Below, in pieces: positions 46,455 through 60,000 of a DNA stretch of 64,000 bases. How positions within the stretch are numbered: position 1 is the stretch's first letter; each line of letters starts with the position of its first letter. Origin of the DNA: Echinometra lucunter (lineage: Eukaryota > Echinodermata > Echinoidea > Camarodonta > Echinometridae); assembly GCA_029962745.1 (NCBI GenBank), contig CM057152.1, positions 28,549,361-28,613,360 on the forward strand. Direction: 5' to 3'. The notes under the pieces are model-generated. The model was not told the origin of the DNA. It saw nothing but the letters and a program-made list of their open reading frames with translations, and searched no databases. The position numbers and the translations under genes are program-made.

Positions 46455-46792
46455 GCAAAATGGGGAGTAAGTACAATCAGAATGGGGAGAAAGGACAATC
46501 AGATTGGGGAGAGAGTACAATCAGAATGGGGAGATAGTACAATCAGATTGGGGAGAGAGTACAATCAGAATGGGGAGAAAGGACAATCAGATTGGGGAGA
46601 GAGTACAATCAGAATGGGGAGAAAGTACAATCAGAATGGGGAGAAAGGACAATCAGAATGGGGAGAGAGTACAATCAGAATGGGGAGAAAGTACAATCAG
46701 AATGGGGAGAAAGGACAATCAGAATGGGGAGAAAGGACAATCAGATTGGGGAGAGAGTACAATCAGAATGGGGAGAAAGTACAGTCAGAAAT
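46455..46792. repeat. 22-bp minisatellite
   Basis: About 15 head-to-tail units near tggggagaaagtacaatcag with variants at two or three positions (gaaagg, gagagt; aat or att before the G run). All three plus-strand frames are open through it. Confidence 0.97.
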
Positions 46793-47220
46793 GTATGAAA
46801 AAATTGTAGGTGATTTTATTTGTTATTTTTGCTTTATAATGGTTAAAAGTATCGTTTAGCATGGAAGGGCATTGTTGTTGGGTTTTTTTGGTTAAAGTCA
46901 ATAGTGGTAGATGACAGCACCACTGGATAGTACATGGACATGTATGAATGCAGGAAGTATTGAAAAATAAGTTCACAAGACTCTTTTTCTCCCTAAATGT
47001 TCACCCCATCCATAGTGTCAACCAAGACCCTTAAATAGTGTTTTCCCTTAAAGGGGATACCCAGTGCTGAAACAATGTTAGTTCATTTAAAAGAGCATGA
47101 TTTTATTAGCAGAAAATCATCTGCCTAAAGTTTTTTTAAAAGTCCTGTTGCCAAGGAAACCCCCAAATGTGGTAAGAATTCAGGATATTTTTGACCCCTC
47201 AGCTGTGACCCAGTTTCAAC

Positions 47221-47263
47221 TGGGTACCCACTTTGACGTCAAAATGATGTCAAAGTGGGTACC
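47221..47263. repeat. palindrome with KpnI-type ends
   Basis: gggtacccactttgacgtc faces its inverse gatgtcaaagtgggtacc across a few bases. The arm motif recurs once more at 47351. Probably an internal part of a MITE that begins near aaaggggatacccagtg at 47051. Confidence 0.7.
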
Positions 47264-48104
47264 TTGTCGCACACTTCTAGCAAAATTCGCGCAAGGTATA
47301 TTACATATTGTACAGTCTAGCGCGCAGCACGACTGCAATGCGCGAAGCTGGGTACCCACTTTTACGTCATACTTCATACTCCATTTTTTTGGTCAGCTCA
47401 TAAATTTTTATGAGAAAATTAGCCAGAATGCATTGATTTCGATTGAAAATCATTATACTTTTAATGTAATTTTTCTTAGAATTCTATTCTCGATCATATA
47501 TCCAAAAAAAATTTACCATTGTGTAATCACTTTAATGCTGAATTATGTATGGATCACAATAAACAGGTCTTCTACCTCTCCAGAGGCCAAGCTCTGGATA
47601 TGCCAGTAATGGCAATTCATCGTATTATATTTTTGTTTAACTCGTTGACTACTAAATTTTCTCAATTTCATAGGCATATGTGGGCTATGAGTTAACTGTT
47701 ATAAAACAGGTTCAAGAATCTAAGAATTTTGATTGGTCAATTGACATCAAATCTCACTGTCATGAGCATGCAAGAAAGCGCCCCAAAATATTGATAATCC
47801 ATGGGTGGAAATCCTGATGCTTGCATATGATACCTGTGGCACGTGCAGACCCAATGCGCGATAAAATGTACGTAGGTTTATATGACATGGACATAGATGC
47901 ACATACTGAGAAGCACTTAATCCTGTTGGGCTAGGCTGCACTTATTGTACCGTATGTCACAAAAGAAAGCAAATGGTGGCTTCCATAACTCTGCGAATCT
48001 GGGCATTTTAATCAGGTTCATACTTCATATAACGAACCTGTTTTATCAAGCAAATAATTCATGTTCTGTGGCTCATGCATTATTATACATATAGTGCATG
48101 CTCT

Positions 48105-48625
48105 GGACTTGAATATACCATAATATGTGCATCCATAGCTTTAGAATTTCTCAAGTGCATTATATGTCACCGAGGCCGTAGGCCAAGGTGATATATAGTG
48201 CACGAGAGAAATTCTTTATCTATGGATATACATTTTATAGTATATTTGACGACAATGAGCATGTACTATGCGTTATATAAGATGGGAAACTGCTTGTGGG
48301 ATCGGAGCTCACCAAACTTATAAACATTGCAACATCCGTTGATAAAGTGCAACGAACTCCGTATTATCGATAATTTGTAAGTTATTGATACATTTGCCTA
48401 TGGGATTTTGTACACAAATTATCGTGAAATATAACGCGTTATATACCACGGTCGTGGCCGTATACCGAATTACGCAATGGCATCTGACCAATCAGAAACC
48501 TTGTTTTAAGTAACACATCTTATATATTAATAGGCACTGCACTCACTTAAGTCACAATGAGATGGATAGTGAACTCGACAAAGTCTCGTTCATTATCCCA
48601 TTGTGACTTAATGTTCATGCAGTGC
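48105..48625. repeat. two consecutive AT-rich palindromes
   Basis: Arms around 48130-48177 and 48181-48230 mirror each other (atagctttagaatttctc vs gagaaattctttatctat) across a gaggccgtaggcc centre. A second pair (cactgcactcacttaagtc vs gacttaatgttcatgcagtg) spans 48534-48625. Probably a degraded foldback element. Confidence 0.6.
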
Positions 48626-50690
48626 GTATTGCACAATGCACTCGCAAACATGAATTATTTGTATAATATTGTCAATGCATGGACATGTATTTAGCTCCAT
48701 CAAGATCTGTTTTGTCTTTCATTTCTACCAATGAAAATTTTGGTACTTGAAAACATTTTTTAGAAAAGTCGGAACACTAAAAAAATTGTTCTCATTTCCA
48801 TTCAAAGATCACATTCCTTTTTTGTTTATTTGATTTTGATTTGGTTTTCTAGTTAGATTGCTATATTTTAAAAACAATATTCAGGATTCCATTTGCTTGA
48901 AACCATTTCCATCACATTCTTCTTACTAACACAACTTGTATTTGTTAGAAGAATGTATTATACAAGTATGTTTGAGATTAGTTTTGTAAGATTTATTTGT
49001 TAGTATTTTGATATTCATTCCATGACGGATGAATGTTGCTCATTTTATTTTGTCAAAGTTAGGGATATAATTTAAATTGTTGGATTTGAATTGATATGGT
49101 TTTTTAATAGATTGTTATATTTCGAAGACAGTTTGTAGGCTTGTATTTTTATTGAAAACCATTTCAGTCATGTTCTGCTGTCAAACGCAAGTACGTTTGA
49201 GCTTGCTTTTGTAAAGTCATTGTGATATACGCATTCCACGACAGATGAATGTTCCTTCCTACGTTTTATTTTTTTTTCAGTTGGGGAATCGATTGTTGGG
49301 AGGGCTCCACACAATTTGTTTCCTCCAGAGAGAGTCTATAGCAAAATATTGGAAAGGGGGAGGGGGTAGGGTGGTTCCTCTACCTCACCAACCCACCCCT
49401 ATCATATTTTAGATATTTGAGGGTAAGGGTGGACATTTGCCGTCTCTGGTATTGAGCCCTCGTCTTTGTTTTGCTCTGTTATTGTTTTTTCTTTGTTAAT
49501 TTGCTTTCCCTTTTATATCCATTCATCTTTATATTGAAGGAAACTACAACTTTCCATCATTATTACATATGTAAGCTGTTTTAAGATGTGTTTCGTTTGC
49601 TTGTACATTTGTTTTTAACACAAATGATTAGTATGTATTGTTACTACATTGGCTGGCAAACACTATACCTTTCACAAATCAATAAAGAAATCAATGCAAC
49701 AGTGACTTAAAGAGCTCAGATGTAAAGAATGTACCGTAATACAACTCTGCTGTTCCTAAAACCAAGCATTTGCTTTTTGTGAAAGACCTGTGTTAACACT
49801 TTCACGAACTTTTCGTTAAATACAAATTTATGCCATATAGCATAATTATCTCCTCCCCCCCCCCCCCCAACCAAAATGATTGCAGTATTAACACCCCATC
49901 ATCATTGTGACAAAGATTTTAAGAGATTTGGTGCGTTGTTCTGGCCAATCACATTAACATCTGTATCATTTTGATTCTTTTCATTCTGTATTTTATACTC
50001 ATCAACTTCTCTTTGGCATCTTAAATTTCGTTTGGATTAGTGAAGAAGTTATACCCATTTTGAAATGTTGGAAGTTTATGTTGCATTTCTACAATGACAT
50101 TTATTCTACAATGTCAAAATTCTGTTTCACTTTCTAAAAAAAGATGTGAAAAGTACTATTCAGGTAGTTGAATTGGAATACTATGACATGGAAAATTGCC
50201 AACTTTACTGGGAGCTTTATTGAAAGGGCAGAATCATACTTTTGAGAGTCACATTTCATTTTCTTTATATGGTATATTCCAAATGGTATGTCTTTCTTTT
50301 CAGCTGTGTTGTTCATATGGGGGACCACTCTGGTAATACAAGTACATGTATTAATATAAAAGAAGTTTAGCAAATGGTACATCAATTATGATATTAAAAA
50401 AATAATCACTGAAAGCCAAATTCATGCTTGTTTGCTTCTTTATTTTAAACACAACAGTAAATACATGTATAAATGCTGCCAAATACCAAATCAGGACAAT
50501 TACATTAAATAGAAAAGAATATTGAAATTTAAAAACCTTCTTATCCACATGTAACTGATTACAATACCAGAAAAGCAGTATCCATCTGCTTTTTTTCTTG
50601 TTTTGATGAAGGGTAATGAGCTAATAGTAAAAGGTCCAGTCTTAATACATAACATCTGGGCATGATTTGCGAATAAGTGAAGGACTAGTA

Positions 50691-51104
50691 ATGCTACGTT
50701 TACACTTTGTTCCCCGCGGCCACTGCAGACATGTTTGCCAAAAACATAGTGCGCCTCGGGATTTGGACATTTTTGCTTCCTGTCCATCTCCACCTCTAAG
50801 TTTTGTTACGGCCTATTACGTCATGTCACGTTTTGTTGCGTTCATCCATCCGCACAGGGACTGCCGTGGCAAATTTTTTTGTCAGTTGAAAAATTTGGCC
50901 TGGCATCCAAGGCAATCACGGACTGTCACGCTTACCCACCCCATCCCCCTGCGTTGTGTTACATCCATACCGTTTTGTCCAAGGTTGCCAGAAGCATCTT
51001 GCGCACTCCACAGAGTGGATTTGGGACTATTCAAGTCGCAGTGATTATCATTATTATTAAACGTGGACTGCCGCAGCCGCCGGGAACATTGTGTAAATGT
51101 AGCA
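50691..51104. mobile_element. 414-bp TA-flanked TIR element
   Basis: Left end atgctacgtttacact and right end (inverse) tgctacatttacacaatg continue in similarity to gttcccgcggc-type sequence for about 37 bp. TA flanks both sides. There is a small GC-rich core and no coding capacity. Confidence 0.7.
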
Positions 51105-51717
51105 TACGAGAGACAAGCTGTGAAGAGTATTTGTATTTGCATTTCTTATCAAATACAATACTATGTTCATAAACGTAACACGTAATACTTGAATGAATAT
51201 CCTCATGAATTCAAACATACAATCACAAGAGCTACAATTCTTCAACTTTCATGAGGCAACGACAATAAAAGTTTCCATATGACTCTGAAGAAAGCCAAGT
51301 ACATGTTTTTTTAAAGCAACCACTGCACTCCTGGCTTTACATCCATTCTAAGGGACTTTCTAATCTTGTGCCCTTGATTTCTTCTTAGACTTTAAGTGAT
51401 TGGCTGATAGTGCCTTTTATCCTCTAGAAAAGGCGCTGTATAAATCCAGTTATTATTATTACTATATGTATATATCATTAATGTATGGCCAATGGGCATA
51501 AGAGCATCAACTTCCTTTTGATCCTTTAGAACTTTGAAATAAGAGATGACTTCCCTACCAACTGAGCATTATGCTGTCATGTCTTTTGTAAATTTAAAAT
51601 CTTTGGTGGAATGATTGGCAGTCAAACTGAAATAATCAATTGAATACATGAACGTAAAATATAAGCTACTTCAAAAGAACATAGGCTGCTTCAACTAAAA
51701 CGTATACTGTTTCAAAT

Positions 51718-51975
51718 GATCAAAGACAGAAGAAATGGTTAGGACAAATAATACGGCATGATGATGGCTTGATGATCAGAGTTGTAGAAGGTCGTCTGCA
51801 TGGAGGAAAGGCGAAGGGAAGACCTTGTAGATGATTTAACTGCAGAATGTGGAGCAGCAGAGTATGAAGGGCTGAAACGGATGACTCAAGAGCGTGGTAC
51901 TTGGAGAAGACATTTGTCATTTGAAACTGATGGGGTCACTGAACCTGTCATTCAACTGACGGATAAGTATCGATG
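51718..51975 (+). mobile_element. LINE ORF2 C-terminal remnant, second copy
   Basis: Encodes QRQKKWLGQIIRHDD and VEGRLHGGKAKGRP, then frameshifts. It matches the fragment at 1364-1700 at DNA level (gacagaagaaatggata/ttagga, ggaaaggcgaagggaagacc). Confidence 0.65.
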
Positions 51976-52396
51976 AGTTTCACTGCTGCCCCTTTGCCTA
52001 CTAATTTTTGCAATACAGATTGATTACAGAAAGTACAGACACTGGTGGCTACCCAAGTTTGCTGGTACTTTCCAGTTTCTCCTTTTAGTTACACTTCTCC
52101 ATTATCTACATTATGTATTGATCTAGAATGCTAGGAATAACACATTCTCCATGAGCAGAAAGAGCTAAAGTCAAAGAACAAATTGAGTCAATTTTCAAAC
52201 AGTATATTGTACTGTTTTCATATAAAGAGTGATTTGATTGTACTGATCACTCAACTCAATATTGGCAATGGAGTAAAAAATATATTTACCAGTTATCAAT
52301 ATCTTTGCTGGCAAACTGGCAACTTATGTGCCTAAATTTCAGCATTTTCATTCACAGTGCTTCATGTTATACACAATTTGTATTTTTCTAACCATT

Positions 52397-52720
52397 AAGG
52401 ACTTGTTCAGATATGATGCGATGAACCCCCGTGGCTTTTTTTTGCACTAGTCAATGGGATACGAGGCGGCAAAAAAAAAAAACTCCTGCCAAGGCAAGAG
52501 ACATTTTTTTGCCTCTCAGTGGCTAAAAGCTGTGGACCAATCAAATTCTTAAATAGCTGGTGCAAAATATGATGTCACGAGTATGTCTGCACAACTTTTG
52601 ACAAAAATCTTTTATTTAAGCATTGATGCGTTAATACGCGTTAAAATAACATAAATAGCGTGATTTGCCGCACCATATCTGAACACTAAAAATGTTGCGT
52701 CACATCTGAACAAGCCTTCA
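52397..52720 (+). mobile_element. TTGTTCAGATATGATGC-type MITE, copy 3
   Basis: The left end aaggacttgttcagatatg and right-end inverse gaaggcttgttcagatgtg are a clear TIR pair. Internal gtggaccaatcaaattctt is shared with the two SETD3-intron copies. Confidence 0.8.
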
Positions 52721-54076
52721 GAAGTGGACAATAAAAATCATTGTTGCCAATTTGAGGAGGAAAAAGCCGATTAAGTAGCCCTCAAGAAAACTCTATACTG
52801 CTATGGGTTAACTGAATGTCCAAGTCCAAGGTATTTCATCTCATACATTCCTGATCACATCTCAGACTAAAGCATATCTGATAATTGTATGAAGTTGACA
52901 ATGATACCTGAGCAGGGACGTCAATTTTCAGGCAAAAGCCTGAATTCAGGCCCTGGCAATTTATTTTCAGGCCATAGTTTAAACATTTTTCTGTACAAAA
53001 TATTTCCTTCTAGGTGATTTTCAGGCCTTCTGATCAATTCTAACTGGCATCCCTGCCTGAGCTTTCATAGGAAGTGGAACGACACATCTAATGTTAATTC
53101 ATATTCCAAACTTTTTCATAATACTTGGGGAAAGTATTGGACATAAAATGATGCATTGCATACCAAATACCTTTGGACATGCTAGGATATATAGTCACAG
53201 CAGTACATGTATTTCCTGATTAAATGATGTATTATGTATAGCAAAACAAATATAAGTAATGGTACATATAATTTGAATTACTTGATAAAAGCATAAGACT
53301 GATGATTTGGATATAACTGAAATTTTGACATTTCCAAATATTGGCTTGCTTTAGAGCAGAACTAAGAGTTTTGTATCATTCATGGAATAGATCAAAATAG
53401 GATTTTTTATGACATAAGCAGAACTGAAAAAGAAACATTATCTTGGCATCAAGAACCTTCACAATTAGGCCGGTCATCAAAAGTGTCTTCCCGCCTCTTT
53501 GATTTGTCCTCTCCTGACCGTTCTTTTACACCGACTTTCCCGATCCCCCATTGTTTTGTCTATGGAGGAACTGGAGGATCGGAGGGGAAAAGACCCTGAG
53601 CAGGAAAGACGCAAAAGGCTGCATTCCAAATTAGCTCTGACTTTTGATAAAGTGCCTTATCATACAAATACTATCAAGTACTTCAATCACTGTATTCTAC
53701 AAGTTTAGAATATTCATGAAACTTTTGAAACGATTAAAATTTTGTCCAAGGAAGAATAGATTTTGGCAAGGTATTTCAAAAAAACCCAACAACTACCCCC
53801 TAAAAACAAACAAACAAAAAACAAAACAAAAAAGAACAAAACAACCAAAACATAAACATGTATGAAGAGGAAGCAATTTGGCAATAGTATGGTCACTATA
53901 CATCAACATACACTGAAGCATTATAATAAACTGGATCTTAGTCTGTGTATCAGTCATTAGGTGCAAATAATTGAAAGTTGAATTTTCATAAAGATAAAAA
54001 GATATTTTTGGCTTTGTCATACATTTCCTTTCATCTCAAGAAAGCTTACACGTCTTCTTGCCATATTTTGATTCAT

Positions 54077-57000
54077 CTAGCGACACATATATTGCATACT
54101 GGATGCTGACCCAACTCGTTGCCGCTTTCTCTGCAGACTCTGGTAGAATTCCTGGATATCATTGGCTGTCACTACCTGCATTTTAAAGAGAGAGAGAGAG
54201 AGAGAGAGAATAGTAAGCCCAATCATCTGTAACATAAACTATAAAATGATCGCTTGTGTCACCTATAATATAGTCAATAATGTAGTATAAAACAAGGTCT
54301 AAAATACAGCCTGTATGAAAATAAATTCAACAGAATATGAAAAACCACACAGTTGTCATCTCTTCTACAGCAACACTTACCACTGGCATGACATTGATCT
54401 ACATTTGCCACTCTCCAGCCGAGTGAAGGAAGGTTATACTTTCTAAATATTTGAATATTCCAAGAATATTCTATACATCTGTTCCTTTGTAAGAGATAAT
54501 CAACGTTTAGAATCAATTCCGTCTGGCTTGTTTTTCACAATGTAACTGCTTAGCCAGTAGTCTGACTTATCTATCAACATTCTTCTGGCTCAATAGTGAT
54601 GATCTCTTCTCATTCAAACAGGAATAAAATGTAAAATCGCCAATAAATCTTACCTTTCCTTGTTCGGCAAAGCCCCTCAAGAAATCACTCAGAGCTGTCT
54701 TCATGTCATGATAGCCTAAAGACAAACAAGACATATTTACAACAATTAACTAGATGAATCCTCGACAGTGCATGGGCAAAATTCATGCCTCCGCCATTGC
54801 CAGATCAGAAATATGCACACCTGAGCCAAGCCTGAAAATGATTCACCAAATACAAGTTATCATGTTAAAGAGTCATTTTCATGTATACAATGACCACTAT
54901 GACCTTTGACCTCATGACCCCCAAATCTAATCAGATCATTGTCCTTCCCATATGCATACATGAGCTGAGTTTGAAGTTGATTTGTCAAATGGTTCTTAAG
55001 TTATCGCGAGAACAAGCCATTTTCATGTATATAATGACCTCCATGACCTTTGACCTTTGAACTTGTGACCCCCAAATCTAGTCAGATCATTGTGCCTCCC
55101 ATATGCGTTCATGAGCCAAGTTTGAAGTTGATCCGTTCTTAAGTTATCGTGAGAACAAAAACGGGACGGACAGACAGACTAACAACCCGAAACCATAATG
55201 CCTCCGGCACCTACCTTCGGTGGGCAGTGGCATAAAAATCATCAAATTTGTCACAAATTTACATAGTAATAAATGTATCCATAAATTTCAACATAAACTG
55301 AATGTACCACAAAATTCTGATTTCTAAAAAAATACATAAACTAGTTTAAACAGATTTAATTGCTTGACTGCTCAGCCGTAAGTAAGTCATCTCACACATC
55401 CAATTGGTGCCTTGCAAAATATAATGTAAGGTTCTGTTTGGAACCTCTTATGTTATTGCAACAGGAATTTATATCTCTTTCAAAGTATCCTAACAGAGCC
55501 ATACAGTCCTTGGGGAATACAATCTGGAGATGGCTAAAGATTTATGATATGATGCTAGAGTTGTCCTCGGCTCTTACAGTAAAAGTAAAAGTTGCCAATT
55601 TGAGATGCCAATAATAACACAGAGATCTAAACTTAACACAGTGACTTCATATATTTCGTCCAATTTAACTCAAACTTCCATTGCCTACAAATCAACCATC
55701 AAATCTGTTTTCCAAAATTATTGCTCTTATTCGTAGCAACTGCCATCAACGTTACATTGCCATATTGTTAGGTATGGAGAAAGGATAGTTGTCTCACCAT
55801 GTAGCATCTCCCCTTGGTGCACACGATCCATGTTAGACAGTGCCTCCATGCCCTGATCGTACTGTGACCTCTTACGCTTGCCCTTCCCTCTTTCCTCGTA
55901 TGCTGCTACAGAATCAGATGGATCTGTCAAGAAGCTCACCTTCAGTCTGTCATACATCACCTGTTGAAAAATGGTGGAGGATAGTAGGGTACAGGAAATG
56001 ATCAAAAACAGGCACGAAAGAAATAAAACGTTTTTTTTTTTCTTTTTTCTAGACCTGAAGGTTTACATACCATATGGATAAACTAAATCCTCATTTTTCT
56101 ATGACACAGCCATGCAAATTTTAAAGAAGGTACAAGTTTTTATTCAAAGGGATGTTACTCAGTCTTGCCCTTTTCATGCTTTTGCCTCCAAAAGGTATCA
56201 AATATAAAACACTGTTGTATTTATACATTACAAATTACTTGATCCACTCATACACACTTCTTCCCAATACATAACAAATCCAGTGATCATATGAAAAATT
56301 GGTGACTTCAAAGAGGTGAACACCCAAGGGTAAGTTTTGGTGACTGGACATTAGCTATGTCAACATGTTCTCTGGGTTTCTTTGAATATGTCCAATATAC
56401 AATGTAACAGTTCAGATTTTAGTTTAAGTTAAGGGTAAGGATGAGGGTTAGGCATTAAGTTTGTCTAAGGTTAAAGTTAGAACTTTTGCTAACATATAAA
56501 ATCCATCCCTGCGCCCTGTGCAATGGTCTGTTGTCTACCCCTGTCTACAACTCTCTACATTTTCTGTGGCAGGAGAACCAAAATGTCGTACGGCTTTCTA
56601 CCAAAAATCCTTCGTGTATTTAGGCTCATTCAATTGGAACCAATCTCCTGTGGCAGGAGAACCAAAATGTTGTACGGCTTTCTACCAAAAATCCTTCATG
56701 TATTTAGGCTCATTCAATTGGAACCAATTGCCCGACCATGTACGGCTCTCAAAATCTTTCCACTCATTTAGATATCTTCTTAAGCGCATGTAGACAGATA
56801 TCTTATCAGATCGTCCTTTTCAATCAGCATTACACCACTTAATTGATCACTGTTTTATTTGTCCATGTATTCCCAGTTCTTCACAACTACACTTAATCTT
56901 GATCCTTATCCTGTTTATCTCTCTCTCTTAATACATCCATCTCTCCTTCTATGCATTTTAGCATCAAAACATTTATTTCCTTTTATTTTTGTCTTGTTGC

Positions 57001-60000
57001 ATGTAATTAATAAGTTAGTATGACTGATGTTAACTCAATACCTAATTGATGCTGTATGTTTTCTTGTTTTTATTTTTATTGCTTAAATTAAATTGATTCT
57101 CACTGTGTAGTGCAATGCCTTAAATTTTCAACAGCTCATCCTGCATGTCATTCATCCATTTTTCATGTAATTTCTTACTCTAAGAGTTATTTTCTATTTC
57201 ATCAATTTTACTTAAGAACTAAACAGAGCCCTGAGGAAGACCAGCTTGTTTTAATGTCAGCGTGTTTCGTATACATCTTGCCATTTTTATCCCGTAATAT
57301 TTCCTTTTTTATATTATGCTGTTCGATTTCGTTATGCCTTTTTATCATGTTGTGCTTTTTAGATCTGTTTTGCATCTGTATGTTTGATTGTTTTTATGCT
57401 GATTCAGGCCACTCTGTATAAATATTCGAGAATAAATAAATAAATATTAAATAAACTAAATGGTTATGAATAGCTTCAACCTACAATATTACTTTGGTCC
57501 TGCCCTATCATCCCCTCACCTTACATTCTGGACAAGTACAAAGCTTGGTTCGCCATCCCATAGGCCAGAAAACAGCACCTTTCTTCCTTTCAATTGTTCT
57601 ATTGCCGAGTTGCTTCAGTTTGCAATCTTCAGTGCTCAAGTTCTTGTCATCCTCTGTACTTCTTTGTACAGGAGCAGGTGCTTGCTTGTCTGGGGTTGGT
57701 AAGGTAGCATTTGAAGAAGATGAAGTGGCCTCAGATGTTGAGACTTCCTCCTTGACAGTTGCTGATGCGGTTGCGGTTGTTGTTGTTGTTGATGGTTCAA
57801 CTTGAGCGGTGTCATTGCCATGGGAGCTGCTTGCAACACTGCTTTCCACACGGGTATCAGTTTTGGGGGCATCTCCTGCCCCTAAAAGCTTTTCAGGACA
57901 CCTGTCCGAGTCAGTTGAAGATGACACAACATCCGATTCAGCAACCGTTGCAATGGCTGAACTGCTTGATGACTTCTCTATGACAGTATCCTTCTCTTTC
58001 CTATGTATTGCTGCTGATGAAACATTGCTCAAAGCAGCTAGTTCAGATGTCTCTGCATCTCTTGGTGTCTTGGCATCTAGTCCAACATCAAACTCACTCT
58101 TCACTTCATTGTCCTTCGTTACACTTTCACATGATCTTGGAGCAGCATCCTTTGTTATCACTTCATGATTTCCATTGGGAGGATTTCCATCAGCTTGGCT
58201 TGAAATCGGTGTCTTCTGTTCAGTAGAAGTCACATTGATGTTGCCACACGCTTCCTCTTGTATTACTTTTGTTTCTGTTTTAAAAGCACAAAATTTCAAA
58301 TAACATCTTGCCAAATGTTAGAAAACAGAAGGGCAGATGTGTTGGACTTGGATATCAATGGGTGCTATAACAAGTAACCATGACATAAACCGAGTTTAGA
58401 TACTGCCATCAAATGCTAAACAGATTCCACAACATTTATACCTTAAAACTTACATGGGCAATTCCATGATTAAGTGGACATTGGCTCAAACTTTATTTTT
58501 GCTCTTTCTCAAATTCAGGTCAGTTTGGGGGGTTAAAATTCATACAGAAATTGTTGATACAAAGGGGTTTCATACTCGCCAAAATTTTTTTTGTCTAAAA
58601 TGTCCCCTTATAGGAGAATCCAAACCATCCAAAAGTTAGATATATGGGACTACACACAGTTTTTTAGACCTAGACAGAAAATATTGTTTCTTTTGTGAAA
58701 TAATTCAATTGGATAATCTGAAGGAGATTTAGTCACACCAAATCAAAAGAAAGTATTCAATAATAAGTTGCTGAAAAGGTATAAAAATCTCAAATATGTA
58801 GTGCTGGACAAATTGAAACATGACTAACCGTAATGTTACTAACCAAGATTTTAGTCTCTACTTTAAAAAGTAGAGAGGTAAACTCTTAAAAAATTGGGGT
58901 AAAAATTTGTCATCATTTAAGAAGTAATACTGATATGGCTCTAAGTGTGAGGTACGTCACAGTAAGAAGGAATATTTTTTCAAAAACTTTGGTTTTTTTT
59001 CTCACGTCCTTTTTCTGTAACGTTACTAACCGTGGTCAAACATTCTCATAATATCTCTGATATTATTCAGTTACTTTTGATTTCTTGATTTATTGTAGAC
59101 CTGGGGAGGGTGAATATATATTTACAAGATTAGAACCTCAGATGGAATAGCTATTGAATCAGCTGTATCAAAAGTATCAAAATTTTACTTAAATGTAACA
59201 TTACTAATCATGGAATTGCCCACATGGGGAAAGTCATTCCACAGTACATGAACACAAACTTGAATGAAAAGCTCAAATTATGGATTGCTGGCCTTTCAAA
59301 GGCTACAGGTTTTGGATTTTTCCAACAATTCTGAATCTAAATGTTTTGATATCACAGAATACTCAACTTTTTACACTAATACAAACTGAATACAATTTTA
59401 TGTACATACCTACACTATGGAGAGTATAATTCCAAAGAAAGTCACACTTGACCATGCATGTCTGACAAACCATCTCTTGGTATTCATCACTCTCAGGTAC
59501 ACCATCCAATTCCAGATGCTGTTGGCATAATGATAAAATGGAATAAAAGTAACTGCTTACATTACATCATCAAACTAGGACTTTGGCAACAATTAAAAAT
59601 TTTAATGTAATGAGCTGCAATAAAAAATGAAGCAAATATTGCAAACTCTTTAAGGGATCCCCTAAATAAGAAACCACAGATAAAACTTTCACTACAAACT
59701 TTTTCAGTTCTAAGTATGATAACTGATAGTTAAGAGCACGATAAGATTCAAATTATGTTTACAATTCTTAATCACTGTTTGCTGTGATTAAAACAGTGTT
59801 CCAATATACAAAATTTACAATTCATGAGCCTGTTTGGATCTCATGGAAGACAAGAAAGAATTATGTCCCAAACAGCATATTCCACATTAGGACATGGACA
59901 GTTATAAGCACCTCAAAGGCTTACCCTTCCAGTGCCATTAACTTTGAAATTATGTATTACAAAATACAAATTATGAATCATGGTGCCATTCTCAAACTTC

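Larger units (their letters stand above)
46793..54076. other. intergenic between the convergent SETD3 and UBR7 genes
   Basis: No gene is supported. Contents: a palindrome at 47221-47263, self-complementary AT-rich segments (48105-48240, 48534-48625), T-rich unique-looking sequence (48660-50690), a TA-flanked MITE (50691-51104), a LINE remnant (51718-51975), a MITE (52397-52720) and the UBR7 3' flank. A plus-strand open frame at 47097-47609 is AT-rich with no recognisable domain. Confidence 0.55.

Noticed and set aside
46455..46792. CRISPR-like array
   Set aside because: The 22-bp units are contiguous with no unique spacers, and the context is animal nuclear DNA.
47097..47609. 170-codon plus-strand open frame
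   Set aside because: It runs through a MITE palindrome and AT-rich DNA, and no family features are visible.
53499..53708. 69-codon plus-strand frame with a MEELEDRRGKDPEQERRK segment
   Set aside because: Short, with no matching neighbouring exons or splice signals, and the charged segment alone is not enough to call a gene.
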